Notes: generated by a model from the letters alone, not told the origin. 33,384 bases of DNA from Candidatus Omnitrophota bacterium (GCA_028693815.1 JAQUUP010000011.1:8141-41524); one strand, 5' to 3'; positions 1 to 8,451 are shown, numbered from the stretch's first letter. Translations and numbers: made by a program.

Positions 1-1
1 A

Positions 2-1948
2 GATGTTAATGATCTTTACGCACTTAATTTCACGAATGGAATTCGCGTTACAGATATTTTAGGTGATCTTAATGTTGTTAACGTCAACAATTCAACAGCA
101 GGTGATATCAAAATTACATCTGATGGCAATATGAATTTAGGACAGGTTATGGCCAACACTTCTAATGGTCCAAATGAGATTTTTTTGACATCAAACCAGG
201 GAAGCATTCTTGATGGCAATGGAAGTATTATTAATTTGACAGCTGACACCGTTAAGCTTGTTGCTAAGAATGGCATCGGGACAAATTCAGATTCATTAGA
301 AATTAGACCTTATGCGATTAATGGAATTTTAAATTTAATTGCTAGCAATTGGAATGACGGAGGGATTCACTTGTCTCAAACTGCAGGGGATCTTAATGTC
401 ATGATTGCCAATGCAAACTTAGGAGACATTATCTTGGATGCATACGGAGATATTCTTCTAGGGAAAGATACGAATCCTGCTGTGTCAGGTTTAACAGCGC
501 ACAATGGTCTTGTTTCATTGATTTCAAATAATGGAGAGATCGTTGATTTTAATGGAGATAATTGGAATATCGATTCAGATTCGATTTTTCTTAGCGCAAT
601 AAACGGAATTGGTTCAGGTGACACGATCGAAGTGCATACGCATAATCTTTCAGCTTATAATTCAACTTCGGGTAACATCCAAGTTAGAGATATAAATGGA
701 GATTTTTATGTTGACTCTGTGATTAATGACGCATCAAACGGATCTGTTTACCTAACAGCATCTGGCTTAAACAATGCAACTCCAGGATGGGACAATAAAG
801 AAATGTATCTTGGAACAGTTAAAAGTAAAAACGGTGTTTATCTTGAAGCGACTAATGGCGCTATCGCTGATAACAACGGATCTGCTTTAAATATTGATTC
901 ATTATATACAAGTTTATTAGCCTATAGAGGCATAGGAACAGCCTCAGATGCAATTGAAACAAAGGTTGATGCAATTGATTTTGCGAATATTGCTCTAGGA
1001 GACGTTAATATTGAAAATAGTGTCAATACAGTAAGTACGCTTACTCTTGGCAACGCAAATGCTTGGAACACTGGGACTGGAAATATTTTTGTCCGAGAGT
1101 TGGTTGGTAATATGATCGCCGGAGGAAGCTGGACAGGTATTATTGCAAGTGGCGGAGCAGTTGACCTTTATAGTCAAGGAGACATGTTTTTAAATTATGT
1201 AAAAGCTGATGGAACAATTGACATCGAGACATTAACCGGTGATTTGATTTTTGGTACACCAGGAGCTCTTTACGCTGTTGTTGAATCTTATAATAGCGGT
1301 GTTAATCTTTTAGCGAATAATGGATCGGTAGCTGTAAATTCTTTACAAACAACACCGCATATTATCGCTAATGGTGATTCTTCGATTCTTACACCTCATG
1401 GAAAAATTACGCCAACAGGAACACCGTTGGATGTTGATATTACAGGAACGCTGTCTGTTGATTTAACGAACTATCAAATTTCAAATATTGTTAATGCCGT
1501 TATTCCTCCTCCAATGGATGTTTTTGGAAATATGACAGGAACAATAACTGGCGGAATAATGATTCCACTCTTAACGGGAACGTTGAATCCAGCACCGTTA
1601 AATCCTCCAGGATATGTTTATTATAATGGTGTTCAAATTTGGCCACCTAAGATGTTCGGTCCTTCAGGGGCGGGTTCTGATAAAATTTTAGCTTCAGCCG
1701 AAAAGATTGATAAAGCGTATTGGGAAATTTTAGAACCATATCGCTATGCATCTTTTTCTCAAGCAACACCAGTTTTTTATCTTTATCACCCTCTAAATGA
1801 AACAGATGAAGAGGCTTTTGAAGATATTAATCTAGATGCTGATGCGTATGAATTTATTGAGGAAAACATTAACCTAAAGAAGGAAAGAGAGTTAGATCCT
1901 TATTTCGGTTGGCTTGATGATCAGGACACTAATCAAGACCTCATATAA
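2..1948 (+). CDS. Filamentous-haemagglutinin-like giant surface/secreted protein, C-terminal part (5' truncated by window)
   Basis: The reading frame is open from the first bases of the window, so the first in-frame ATG at 131 is internal and the real start lies upstream. About 650 residues are visible. They form degenerate repeats rich in Asn, Gly, Asp, Ser and Thr, with recurring phrases such as GNIQVRDINGD, LTASG, GDILLG and NNGSVAVNS, the usual look of the right-handed beta-helix of two-partner-secretion exoproteins. The last ~130 residues lose this pattern, passing through a Pro-rich stretch (NPAPLNPPG) to an acidic Asp/Glu-rich tail. Almost no Cys is present, as expected for a secreted adhesin. 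Many N-x-S/T sequons occur, which may matter because an STT3-type enzyme is encoded in this window. It is the last gene of its transcript, since a strong terminator follows within 30 bases. The exact ligand or role cannot be read from the sequence. Confidence 0.75.
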   Translation, partial: DVNDLYALNFTNGIRVTDILGDLNVVNVNNSTAGDIKITSDGNMNLGQVMANTSNGPNEIFLTSNQGSILDGNGSIINLTADTVKLVAKNGIGTNSDSLEIRPYAINGILNLIASNWNDGGIHLSQTAGDLNVMIANANLGDIILDAYGDILLGKDTNPAVSGLTAHNGLVSLISNNGEIVDFNGDNWNIDSDSIFLSAINGIGSGDTIEVHTHNLSAYNSTSGNIQVRDINGDFYVDSVINDASNGSVYLTASGLNNATPGWDNKEMYLGTVKSKNGVYLEATNGAIADNNGSALNIDSLYTSLLAYRGIGTASDAIETKVDAIDFANIALGDVNIENSVNTVSTLTLGNANAWNTGTGNIFVRELVGNMIAGGSWTGIIASGGAVDLYSQGDMFLNYVKADGTIDIETLTGDLIFGTPGALYAVVESYNSGVNLLANNGSVAVNSLQTTPHIIANGDSSILTPHGKITPTGTPLDVDITGTLSVDLTNYQISNIVNAVIPPPMDVFGNMTGTITGGIMIPLLTGTLNPAPLNPPGYVYYNGVQIWPPKMFGPSGAGSDKILASAEKIDKAYWEILEPYRYASFSQATPVFYLYHPLNETDEEAFEDINLDADAYEFIEENINLKKERELDPYFGWLDDQDTNQDLI

Positions 1949-1973
1949 TTTGAGAGGATAGTTTTATAGAAAG

Positions 1974-2003
1974 CGGGAAATTTATAAAATTTCCCGTTTT
2001 TTT
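1974..2003 (+). terminator. Rho-independent terminator after the haemagglutinin-like gene
   Basis: A perfect 9-bp stem (CGGGAAATT / AATTTCCCG, 1974-1982 with 1988-1996) encloses the 5-base loop TATAA and is followed at once by seven T residues. It sits 25 bases past the stop codon and isolates this gene from the next operon. Confidence 0.9.
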
Positions 2004-2076
2004 ATTTTTAGGTTGAAATAACCCCATATTACAGTAAGATAATAAATATATTAATAAATTAAGAAAGGATAAAGTT

Positions 2077-2649
2077 ATGAAGAGAATGTTTGCGCTAATT
2101 ATTGTTGCTTTGCTTATTGTTGGATGTGGAAAATCTGACGATGGATCGAAGATTGCAGTTAAGATTGATAAAATGAGTTTTACAAAAGATGAGTACAACA
2201 AGGCGTTTGAGAATTCTTTGTTTGTGCAAGTGCCACAAGGAGGGAAGCAAGCGTTTTTGGATGTCTTTATTGCAAGAAAATTAATGTTAAAACAAGCTGA
2301 AGATATGAATCTAGATAAAGATCAAAAATTCTTAGATGACATTCAGCTTTTTTGGGAGCAGTCGCTTCTTAAAAGCATTATAGCTAAAAAAGGCGCTGAA
2401 CCATCATTTCAGCCGCAGGTCAGCGAAGAAGAGATGAAGACTTTGTACGAAGCTCATAAAGATAAAGAGTTTAAGGACAAAACATTTGACGAGGTTAAAG
2501 ATCAGCTGCATAAACTTTTATTTAGAAGTAAGCAGCAAAGATTGATTGAGCAGTGGATTGATGCTCTTTCTAAAAAAAGCTCTATCGATATTGATTATGA
2601 ACTTCTTGAAATTAATGGCCCAATAGTAGGAGAGAGCGATGGAAAATAA
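2077..2649 (+). CDS. SurA-N-like lipoprotein (periplasmic chaperone-like, no PPIase domain)
   Basis: The 190-residue product starts with a lipoprotein signal: Lys/Arg, a hydrophobic stretch, and the lipobox LLIVGC with the lipid-bearing Cys near residue 17. The mature part resembles the N-terminal chaperone region of SurA/PrsA-like proteins: a short beta segment (IAVKIDKMSFTKDEY), then helices including FIARKLMLKQAEDM and a long C-terminal helix pair. No parvulin domain is present, so catalysis of prolyl isomerisation is not expected. The start is supported by AAGAAAGGA about 8 bases upstream. The stop overlaps the next gene by 11 bases, so the two are translationally coupled. It probably works at the inner face of the outer membrane or in the periplasm, perhaps helping exported proteins such as the upstream adhesin. 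The role is inferred from fold resemblance only. Confidence 0.65.
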   Translation: MKRMFALIIVALLIVGCGKSDDGSKIAVKIDKMSFTKDEYNKAFENSLFVQVPQGGKQAFLDVFIARKLMLKQAEDMNLDKDQKFLDDIQLFWEQSLLKSIIAKKGAEPSFQPQVSEEEMKTLYEAHKDKEFKDKTFDEVKDQLHKLLFRSKQQRLIEQWIDALSKKSSIDIDYELLEINGPIVGESDGK

Positions 2650-3211
2650 TTATAAGCGAAGAAATTATTTTATTGATAAGAAGTTTCAAACAAATTTTAT
2701 TTTAGCATTTTGCGTTATTGTTGTTGTTTCATCTTTATTGATATTGATGCTCCTTTTATTCTTATCTCGTCATTCAAATACAGTTATGATCGAGAATACG
2801 CGCGTGATTGCAAAAACAACAGCAGACTTTATGTTCCCGTTGGCCATGCAAACACTTTTCACTGTTTTCCTTTTTTCTGGCATTTCTGTGGGAGTCTTAA
2901 CTCTTTTCGTTTCTCATAAAATCTCAGGACCTTTATTCAGATTAGCTAAAGAAGTTGAAGAGGTTAAGTCTGGAGATCTGACTCGTTCATTTCGAATTCG
3001 TGATCATGATCAGTTGCAGTCGCTTCCTGAGCATTTAAAGACGATGACGGCATTTCTTAATCAGGAGATTAAAGATATGAAAAATGAGGTATCTTCTTTA
3101 AAAACTTTTTTGAGTGACGCTAAGATGAAAATATCTGAAGATGAGAAAGCAAAGATAGACGCTTCCTTGAAGTCTTTAGATGACAAACTTAATAAATTTA
3201 AAACATCTTAA
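2639..3211 (+). CDS. Small two-helix membrane protein with HAMP domain
   Basis: The 190-residue protein has a Lys/Arg-rich N-terminus (about 1-16, including YFIDKKFQTNF), TM1 around 19-43, a short periplasmic loop, TM2 around 67-91 and a HAMP domain around 92-143 (SHKISGPLFRLAKEVEEVKSGDL, then a second amphipathic helix). A ~45-residue charged coiled-coil tail follows. No kinase, cyclase or methyl-accepting output domain is attached, so any signal must pass to a partner protein. It overlaps the upstream lipoprotein gene by 11 bases, with its Shine-Dalgarno (AGGAGAG) inside that gene. I recall similar short HAMP-only proteins from environmental Omnitrophota and deltaproteobacterial genomes; their function is not established. 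Confidence 0.75.
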   Translation: MENNYKRRNYFIDKKFQTNFILAFCVIVVVSSLLILMLLLFLSRHSNTVMIENTRVIAKTTADFMFPLAMQTLFTVFLFSGISVGVLTLFVSHKISGPLFRLAKEVEEVKSGDLTRSFRIRDHDQLQSLPEHLKTMTAFLNQEIKDMKNEVSSLKTFLSDAKMKISEDEKAKIDASLKSLDDKLNKFKTS

Positions 3212-3217
3212 AAATAC

Positions 3218-3805
3218 ATGCCTAAAAAATCTATAGGGTTTATCACCTTAGTTTTTCTTGTCGGGTTTTTAAGTTTAGTTTTTGTGTCTCAATCTGAGGC
3301 GCAAGAACAATCCTTGACTAAGATTGCAGACAGTAAATACTTTGAGATTTATGCTTTTTCGCAATCTGATGTTTATGAGATCTTAAAAAAGATTGATTTC
3401 TTTTCTTTGCAACCAGAGCAGATTTTAGATCCACAATCAGATAATGTGAATCGTTCATTGTCGAATGTTATTGATGCGGTTTATCTTGAGACATCTGATA
3501 TCTTAGATATTCATAGTTATAATTTTCGAGGGAAGATCAAGTTTTTGCCAAATGCTCAATCTGTTGAAAGTATTTTTTCAAAATACTCAGGGTATCGTAT
3601 GCATGAAAGATCATTTTATTTCTTTGACAAGAATACAATCTATATTTCTCTAGAAGATACAACTTTAGGAATGCTAGGTCATGAAATTGCGCATGCTATT
3701 ATTTCTCATTATTTTGTTGTTCCACCTTCCACAAAAGTTCAAGAGGTTTTGTGTGGTTATGTTGATTATAATTTAAAAAAAAGCAGTGGCCGCTTATCAA
3801 AATAA
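3218..3805 (+). CDS. Secreted protein with HEIAH zinc-metallopeptidase-like motif
   Basis: The 195-residue product carries a Sec signal peptide (KK, then a hydrophobic run to about residue 24, likely cleavage after SEAQ). The body contains a GHEIAHAI sequence with HExxH at residues 155-159. Glu176, 17 residues after the second His, could be the third zinc ligand as in gluzincin-type peptidases. The rest does not match a family I can name. It begins 6 bases after the HAMP gene, so it is the third gene of the same operon, but no good Shine-Dalgarno precedes the ATG, suggesting coupling or reinitiation. It could be a true peptidase or a protein that uses the fold for binding; the motif is seen directly, activity is inference. 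Confidence 0.6.
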   Translation: MPKKSIGFITLVFLVGFLSLVFVSQSEAQEQSLTKIADSKYFEIYAFSQSDVYEILKKIDFFSLQPEQILDPQSDNVNRSLSNVIDAVYLETSDILDIHSYNFRGKIKFLPNAQSVESIFSKYSGYRMHERSFYFFDKNTIYISLEDTTLGMLGHEIAHAIISHYFVVPPSTKVQEVLCGYVDYNLKKSSGRLSK

Positions 3806-3895
3806 AGCATAGATTGAATAGTCGCGCATTGTTTGAATTCTTGGAATGTATGCTTGGCGTATCTTGAAATATATAAAATTAGGGAAAAATAAAAA

Positions 3896-4390
3896 ATGAA
3901 ATCATTGGTTGTTTTTTATTCTTTTGAAGGAAATACACGATTTGTAGCTGAAAACGTAGCTCGTGAAATTGGTGGCGATCTTTTAGAGCTTAAGCCCAAA
4001 AGCGATGTAAAGTCGAAAGGTTTTATGAAATATTTTTGGGGTGGAAGGCAAGTTGTGATGTGCAAAACTCCAGAGCTTGAGGCTTTTGATAAAAACCCTG
4101 AAGATTATGATGCTTTAGTTATTGGAACACCGGTTTGGTCTTTTAGCTATGCGCCTGCGATTAGAAGTTTTTTTAGAAATGTTAATTTAAAGAACAAGAA
4201 GATCGCGATTTTTTGTTGTTTTCAAGGTGTTCAAGCGAACACTTTAGATAAGATGAAATTAGCTCTCAAAGATAATGAAATCATCGAACAAAAAGGTTTT
4301 ATTAATCCTCTTTCTGATAAGGATCAGACACTTGATCAAATAATTTGTTGGACGAAAATTTTGCGTGACCAGATCGGCGAGACGTCCTAA
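3896..4390 (+). CDS. Flavodoxin-family protein
   Basis: The 164-residue protein has a flavodoxin-like fold. Strand VVFYSF is followed by the FMN-phosphate loop SFEGNTRFVAE (residues 9-19), and later VIGTPVWSFSYAPAIRSF gives the aromatic flavin-stacking loop around residues 96-113. The length fits a single-domain flavodoxin with no attached ferredoxin or hydrolase domain. It probably acts as a cytoplasmic electron carrier or NAD(P)H:quinone-type oxidoreductase. Start support is the AGGGA about 10 bases upstream. The gene ends tail-to-tail with the minus-strand PilX-like gene, the two overlapping by 4 bases, and no terminator lies between them. Confidence 0.85.
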   Translation: MKSLVVFYSFEGNTRFVAENVAREIGGDLLELKPKSDVKSKGFMKYFWGGRQVVMCKTPELEAFDKNPEDYDALVIGTPVWSFSYAPAIRSFFRNVNLKNKKIAIFCCFQGVQANTLDKMKLALKDNEIIEQKGFINPLSDKDQTLDQIICWTKILRDQIGETS

Positions 4391-5604
4391 AGTTCCTGCC
4401 ATGTTGCAATTGTATATCCAGAAGAAGACCCTGAGGAAATAGAAGCTAAATCTTCATCGTAGTGCACGCCAGCATTGTTTTTGAGGGTGACGGTATCTCC
4501 TACAAGAGCACCATAAGTAACGGCATTATTTCGAAGCTCGACGTCTGTGTCTGGAGCGTATACGGCTCCATAAAGTTCTCCGTTATTGTTAAAAAGAATG
4601 CCGTCATCTCCCGAAAAAGTGCTGTAAACAATAAAATTGGCAGGAATTTGTGTCATGTTGTTTACTGTTGAGTTATTGTTGATTTGAAATGTTCCATCTG
4701 TGTAATATGTTAGACTTGATCCAGGCGTCACTGTAATATCGGCATTATTTTTAACGTTAAAATCTCCAGAAACATAAATAGTTACGTCTCCGCTAACTGT
4801 CATATCAACATTGTTTTTTAATGTGATTGAGTCGTATCGGTAGGTTCCAGATGTTAGAATCCAGGAGCCATTATTCCCAACTGTTTTGTCGCCTTGCGAA
4901 GTTAATTCGGTTAGGACTGATGGGATAACAACAGATTCGAGAATTCTATCATTTTCATCAGAAATTGTTCCACTGATAGTTGCATTGTTTCCAATGTCTA
5001 CTGTTCCTTCTGGGCCTGTACTGACATCGCCTGCGATATATGCATTATTATTAATGTCAATGATATCGGTTGATGTTCCGCTGGTGCCGATATCTCCATT
5101 GGCAGCAATGTTTCCGCTGACATTGTAAGAACCAATTGAGGAATCATAGCTATCAACAATAACATTATTTTGAATTTGAATTTCATTGTTTGCATATGCG
5201 GCATGTGTAAAAATGGGATTTGAGCCACCAGAAAGACTGATTTCAATTGTTTTTGAGCCTAACATTTCTGAAGTGCGCGATGGAACGGATCCTATAGAAG
5301 AGAGGGTATTGTTAGTAAGATCAATCACAACATCATAATCGCCAACGCCTGGAATTGTTCCTGCTAGGCATTGATTTAATCCGCATGCTTGACAATTACT
5401 GCAGCCATTGCTGTTAAGCTCCCAAAGGGTTTGTTCGACACCACCTTCGGCGATCCAAAAAGCTTGTGTTGATTTTGCGTAATGTTCTGCAGTTCTTTTT
5501 TCAGAGACGCTTTGAGCCAAAAAAGCTGTACTCATAATTGTAAGAGCAAAAATAATAAAATATGATGTTATAAGAGCAATGCCTTTTTTATTTTTTACAT
5601 TCAT
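4387..5604 (-). CDS. PilX-like type IV pilus/secretion protein with Asn-Asn beta-repeat domain
   Basis: The 405-residue protein begins with a basic tip and a hydrophobic helix (about 8-32), then the PilX-type phrase WIAEGGVEQTLWEL (50-63). A Cys cluster follows, C68-x2-C71-x2-C74-x4-C79. From about residue 130 to the end there are regularly spaced short units centred on Asn-Asn (QNNVIVDS, NNAYIAG, NNATISG, KNNVDMTVSG, NNNSTV, RNNAVTYG, KNNAGVHY), suggesting a stacked beta-solenoid of the kind grouped in DUF7305-type domains. It lies 84 bases downstream of two pseudopilins on the same strand with its own good Shine-Dalgarno (AAGGATC), and is probably a minor pilus or pseudopilus tip component. 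A canonical Gly-Phe-Thr-Leu-x-Glu peptidase site is absent, as usual for PilX relatives. Confidence 0.75.
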   Translation of the reverse strand: MNVKNKKGIALITSYFIIFALTIMSTAFLAQSVSEKRTAEHYAKSTQAFWIAEGGVEQTLWELNSNGCSNCQACGLNQCLAGTIPGVGDYDVVIDLTNNTLSSIGSVPSRTSEMLGSKTIEISLSGGSNPIFTHAAYANNEIQIQNNVIVDSYDSSIGSYNVSGNIAANGDIGTSGTSTDIIDINNNAYIAGDVSTGPEGTVDIGNNATISGTISDENDRILESVVIPSVLTELTSQGDKTVGNNGSWILTSGTYRYDSITLKNNVDMTVSGDVTIYVSGDFNVKNNADITVTPGSSLTYYTDGTFQINNNSTVNNMTQIPANFIVYSTFSGDDGILFNNNGELYGAVYAPDTDVELRNNAVTYGALVGDTVTLKNNAGVHYDEDLASISSGSSSGYTIATWQEL

Positions 5605-5688
5605 TTTTAGATCCTTTTTTACATCTTTCTCCCTACCTTAAGTATGATACATAAAACGAAAGATTTCCATTTTTTTAAAAGATCTCAT

Positions 5689-6156
5689 TTAGTTACGTAA
5701 TGTGACTTTTTCTATTAATTGAATTGAGAGAGGTCTTTTAAGGGCGGTCGCTGAGCAGACAAGAGTAATTTTTAGTGTATTTACTGAAAGAATAAAGTCG
5801 AGAGTTGAAATATTATTGGCAATAGCTCGAGTTGTTCCTACTGGATATTCTCGGATAAGTTGTCCAGCTGTGACGTAGTATTGAATATTTGTTCCAAAAG
5901 GAGTATCAAACGTAACAACGTCAAGACCTGGACCACCATAAGATATTGAGATGCTTCCGGTGGAGCTTGCACGCAAATCTTTTACAAGCCAGTTCATGGC
6001 TTGACGGGCTTGTTGTTGAATGTTCACGGAAGCCGTGTCTATTTGGTACAAAGAACCTGCAATGGTAAACGCACCATAAACTCCGGATAAAATAATGGTA
6101 AAAATTAAAAGGACGACCATTAATTCAATGAGTGTGAATGCTTTTTTATTTATCAT
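5689..6156 (-). CDS. Type IV pilin-like / pseudopilin (GspJ/PilW-like)
   Basis: The 155-residue protein has the class III signal NKKA-FTLIELMVVLLIFTII with the conserved Glu+5. Prepilin peptidase would cut before Phe; the -1 residue is Ala instead of the usual Gly. Downstream, GSLYQIDTASVNIQQQARQAMNWLVKDLRAS is typical of GspJ/PilW minor pseudopilins. The ATG overlaps the stop of the upstream pseudopilin gene in an ATGA arrangement, so they are co-translated. Its likely role is as a minor subunit of a type II secretion or type IV pilus filament. Which of the two machines cannot be decided because no ATPase, platform or secretin gene is in the window. Confidence 0.85.
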   Translation of the reverse strand: MINKKAFTLIELMVVLLIFTIILSGVYGAFTIAGSLYQIDTASVNIQQQARQAMNWLVKDLRASSTGSISISYGGPGLDVVTFDTPFGTNIQYYVTAGQLIREYPVGTTRAIANNISTLDFILSVNTLKITLVCSATALKRPLSIQLIEKVTLRN

Positions 6157-6563
6157 TGTGTAAAGATTGAGCTTAATGTGTAGTTTCGATTGCGCCCATT
6201 TTTATCTGTCCAATAAATTGTTGTTGTGACTGTTGTTGGATTTGTGCCTGTGCGCTGTGTTATTGTTGTTTCGTTGTCTAATGGTGAGAATCCTTTTGAT
6301 GCTATTGTCGCACTATCCCAGTTCCAGTATCCATTATTGACATCTTGCTGCATTTGAGTAAAATTCTTATTTTTAATTTCTTCCATGATATATTGGGCGT
6401 GCATCGCACTTTGGCTGAGATTTCGATTTGCTTCGTTTAGATATCCGCATCGAATAAAAAGCAAAAGGATGCTTGAAATTGAAAAAGCTAAAATAAAAAC
6501 CGCTAAGAGCAATTCGGGAAGGCTTAACGCTTTGCGATTAAATATTCGGAACTTAATTTTCAT
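6153..6563 (-). CDS. Pseudopilin-like protein (GspI/PilV-like)
   Basis: The 136-residue protein starts with basic MKIKFRIFNRKA followed by LSLPELLLAVFILAFSISSILLLF, a prepilin helix with Glu at +5 and again Ala rather than Gly at the cut site. The segment AMHAQYIMEEIKNKNF and a closing beta-rich part containing TTTIYWTDKNGRNRNY match the GspI/PilV style. It is the first gene of the minus-strand pilin cluster. No Shine-Dalgarno precedes the ATG, and a TATAAT box ends just 6 bases upstream of it, so translation may be leaderless (see promoter entry). Confidence 0.8.
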   Translation of the reverse strand: MKIKFRIFNRKALSLPELLLAVFILAFSISSILLLFIRCGYLNEANRNLSQSAMHAQYIMEEIKNKNFTQMQQDVNNGYWNWDSATIASKGFSPLDNETTITQRTGTNPTTVTTTIYWTDKNGRNRNYTLSSIFTQ

Positions 6564-6569
6564 TATTAT

Positions 6570-6598
6570 ATTATAGTAACTTCATTAGTTTTCGTAAA
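6570..6598 (-). promoter_or_regulatory. Putative sigma70-type promoter of the pseudopilin operon, leaderless
   Basis: Read on the minus strand, TTTACG (6598-6593), a 17-base spacer and TATAAT (6575-6570) precede the ATG at 6563. A start site about 7 bases past the -10 box would fall on the A of the ATG itself, and the gene has no Shine-Dalgarno. The match is seen in sequence; leaderless use is inferred. Confidence 0.5.
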
Positions 6599-6684
6599 GA
6601 GAGAGTTGTATTCTTTGATTATCGTTTTAGATTATTAAAAATGAAGTTTTTAAGAATCCTCTAGCATGTCGTATAAATTCCTAA

Positions 6685-6690
6685 TATAAT
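6685..6690 (+). promoter_or_regulatory. Putative -10 box (TATAAT) for the response-regulator/serS transcript
   Basis: A perfect TATAAT lies 43 bases upstream of the response-regulator ATG in the divergent intergenic region. The matching -35 is weak (CTAGCA with an 18-base spacer), so this is a low-confidence call. Confidence 0.3.
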
Positions 6691-6733
6691 AAAAATGCTC
6701 ATTTGAAAATAAAGTTTCAAAAGAGGAGGGAGC

Positions 6734-7162
6734 ATGTGTTTATTTAAGAAAATTTGCAATTTTTTCGGTAAAAAAGAGAAATGTGCTGAGAAAAAGGGAA
6801 AGAATATCTTGGTTGTTGAAGATGAACCGGGACAGCGCTTGACAATTCAAAAGATTTTAGAGAAGCAAGGGTATGATTTGCTTTTGGCCGAAAATGGTTC
6901 ACAAGGATTAGCGCAAGCTAGATCGCGTAAGCCAGATTTGATTCTTTTGGATGTGGTGATGCCGGAGATTGATGGTCGAGAGGTTTGTCGACAGCTTAAA
7001 GCAGACGAGAGCACTAAAGATATTCCGATCATTTTTTTAACAGCATCAGATACGGCTAATGATATCATTGATCATTTTGATTTAGGGGCAGATATGCATT
7101 TGACTAAGCCGATTGATGCTAAAGAGCTAATTGCTCAGATTGAAATTACGTTTGGAAATTAA
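6734..7162 (+). CDS. Single-domain response regulator (CheY-like receiver)
   Basis: The 142-residue protein has a Cys/Lys-rich 23-residue N-terminal extension (C2, C8, C17) and then one receiver domain. The receiver site is complete: acidic pair E29/D30, phosphoacceptor D73 (ILLDVVMPEIDG), T103 and K125 (LTKPI). No DNA-binding or enzymatic output domain follows, so it acts through protein contacts. GAGGAGGGAG gives a very strong Shine-Dalgarno. It is the first gene of a run with serS, only 14 bases apart, an unusual partner for a housekeeping synthetase. No kinase lies next to it; the nearest is at 25009-27660. Confidence 0.9.
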   Translation: MCLFKKICNFFGKKEKCAEKKGKNILVVEDEPGQRLTIQKILEKQGYDLLLAENGSQGLAQARSRKPDLILLDVVMPEIDGREVCRQLKADESTKDIPIIFLTASDTANDIIDHFDLGADMHLTKPIDAKELIAQIEITFGN

Positions 7163-7176
7163 ATAAAGGGAGTATT

Positions 7177-8451
7177 ATGCTTGATTTAAAATTTGTGCGC
7201 AGCAATGACAAGGTTGTTCGATCTGCTCTTATAGCGCGTGGTGGATATAAAATAGATTTGGATTCTTTGATTGCGTTAGATGAAAATCGTCGAAAAGTTT
7301 CAGTGAAGTTGGATGGCTTAAGAGAGCAGAAAAATAAGGCCAACGACGAGATTGCAATTATTCTAAAGGAAAAAAAAGATCCTAAGGAAAAGATTGAAGT
7401 GATGAAAGAAATTTCTCAGCAGATAAGCTGTCTTGAGCCTGAGATTAAAGATCTTGATGAGAAACTTCAGGTGCTTGTTATGGGAATTCCAAATATTCCT
7501 CATGTTTCTGTTCCTGTGGGTGGCCCGGATAAAAACGAAGAAATAAAAACATGGGGTGAAAAAGTAAAGCTTAGTTTTGCGCCAAAGACGCATCTCGAAA
7601 TTGCTGAATCGCTTAATATTATTGATTTTAAAAGGGCCTCAAAAATCTCAGGATCGAATTTTATTGTTTACAAAGGCCAGGGTGCTCGACTTGAGCGTGC
7701 GCTTTTTAATTTTATGATTGATGTCCATGTGAGAGAGCACGGGTTTACAGAAATTTTTGCACCCTTTCTAGTTAATCGCGCATCAATGACTGGCACAGGA
7801 CAGCTTCCTAAAATGGAAGATGATATGTACAAGGTTGAAGGTGAAGATTTGTTTTTGATTCCAACAGCAGAAGTTCCGATTACTAATTTGCATCGAGATG
7901 AGATTTTAGGAGAAGACGAGTTGCCGATTTATTATACAGGGTATACGGCATGTTTTAGAAAAGAGGCTGGATCGTATGGTAAAGATACGAAGGGACTGAT
8001 GCGTGTGCATCAGTTTGATAAAGTTGAGCTGGTTAAGTTTGTTAAACCAGAAAATTCTTATAATGAGCTTGAAAAACTTCTCGGAAACGCAGAGAAAATT
8101 TTGCAGCTTTTAGAACTTCCGTATCGCGTGCTGATATTAGCAACGGGAGATTTAAGCTTTGCGGCTGCTAAGTGTTATGATATTGAAGCGTATGCGGCTG
8201 GTTTAGACAAATGGCTTGAGGTATCAAGTTGTTCAAACTTTGAGGATTTTCAGGCGAGACGTGCTAATATTCGTTTTAAGGATAAAGAAACTAAAAAAAC
8301 AATTTTTGTTCATACGCTCAACGGATCGGGTGTTGCACTTGCTCGGACCATGGTTGCGATTTTAGAGAATTATCAGACGCAAGACGGAGAAGTTGTTATT
8401 CCAAAAGTTTTAAGACCGTATATGGGAGGACAAGAGAAAATTGGGCGCTAA
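7177..8451 (+). CDS. serS: Seryl-tRNA synthetase
   Basis: The 424-residue length is normal for bacterial SerRS. The N-terminal part (about 1-110) is the antiparallel coiled-coil arm that grips the long variable arm of tRNA-Ser. The class II core follows with PTAEVPITNLHRDEIL, motif 2 (YTACFRKEAGSYGKDTKGL, an unmistakable SerRS signature) and motif 3 (NGSGVALARTMVAILENYQ) near the C-terminus. It charges tRNA-Ser with serine; a tRNA-Ser(UGA) gene lies further downstream at 19617. The start is supported by AAAGGGAG. The stop overlaps the next gene by 11 bases. No T-box or attenuator is visible upstream, because the response-regulator gene is only 14 bases away. Confidence 0.97.
   Translation: MLDLKFVRSNDKVVRSALIARGGYKIDLDSLIALDENRRKVSVKLDGLREQKNKANDEIAIILKEKKDPKEKIEVMKEISQQISCLEPEIKDLDEKLQVLVMGIPNIPHVSVPVGGPDKNEEIKTWGEKVKLSFAPKTHLEIAESLNIIDFKRASKISGSNFIVYKGQGARLERALFNFMIDVHVREHGFTEIFAPFLVNRASMTGTGQLPKMEDDMYKVEGEDLFLIPTAEVPITNLHRDEILGEDELPIYYTGYTACFRKEAGSYGKDTKGLMRVHQFDKVELVKFVKPENSYNELEKLLGNAEKILQLLELPYRVLILATGDLSFAAAKCYDIEAYAAGLDKWLEVSSCSNFEDFQARRANIRFKDKETKKTIFVHTLNGSGVALARTMVAILENYQTQDGEVVIPKVLRPYMGGQEKIGR

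Noticed and set aside
7163-7176. T-box or serine-responsive attenuator before serS
   Set aside because: Only 14 bases separate the upstream response-regulator gene from serS, leaving no room for such a leader.
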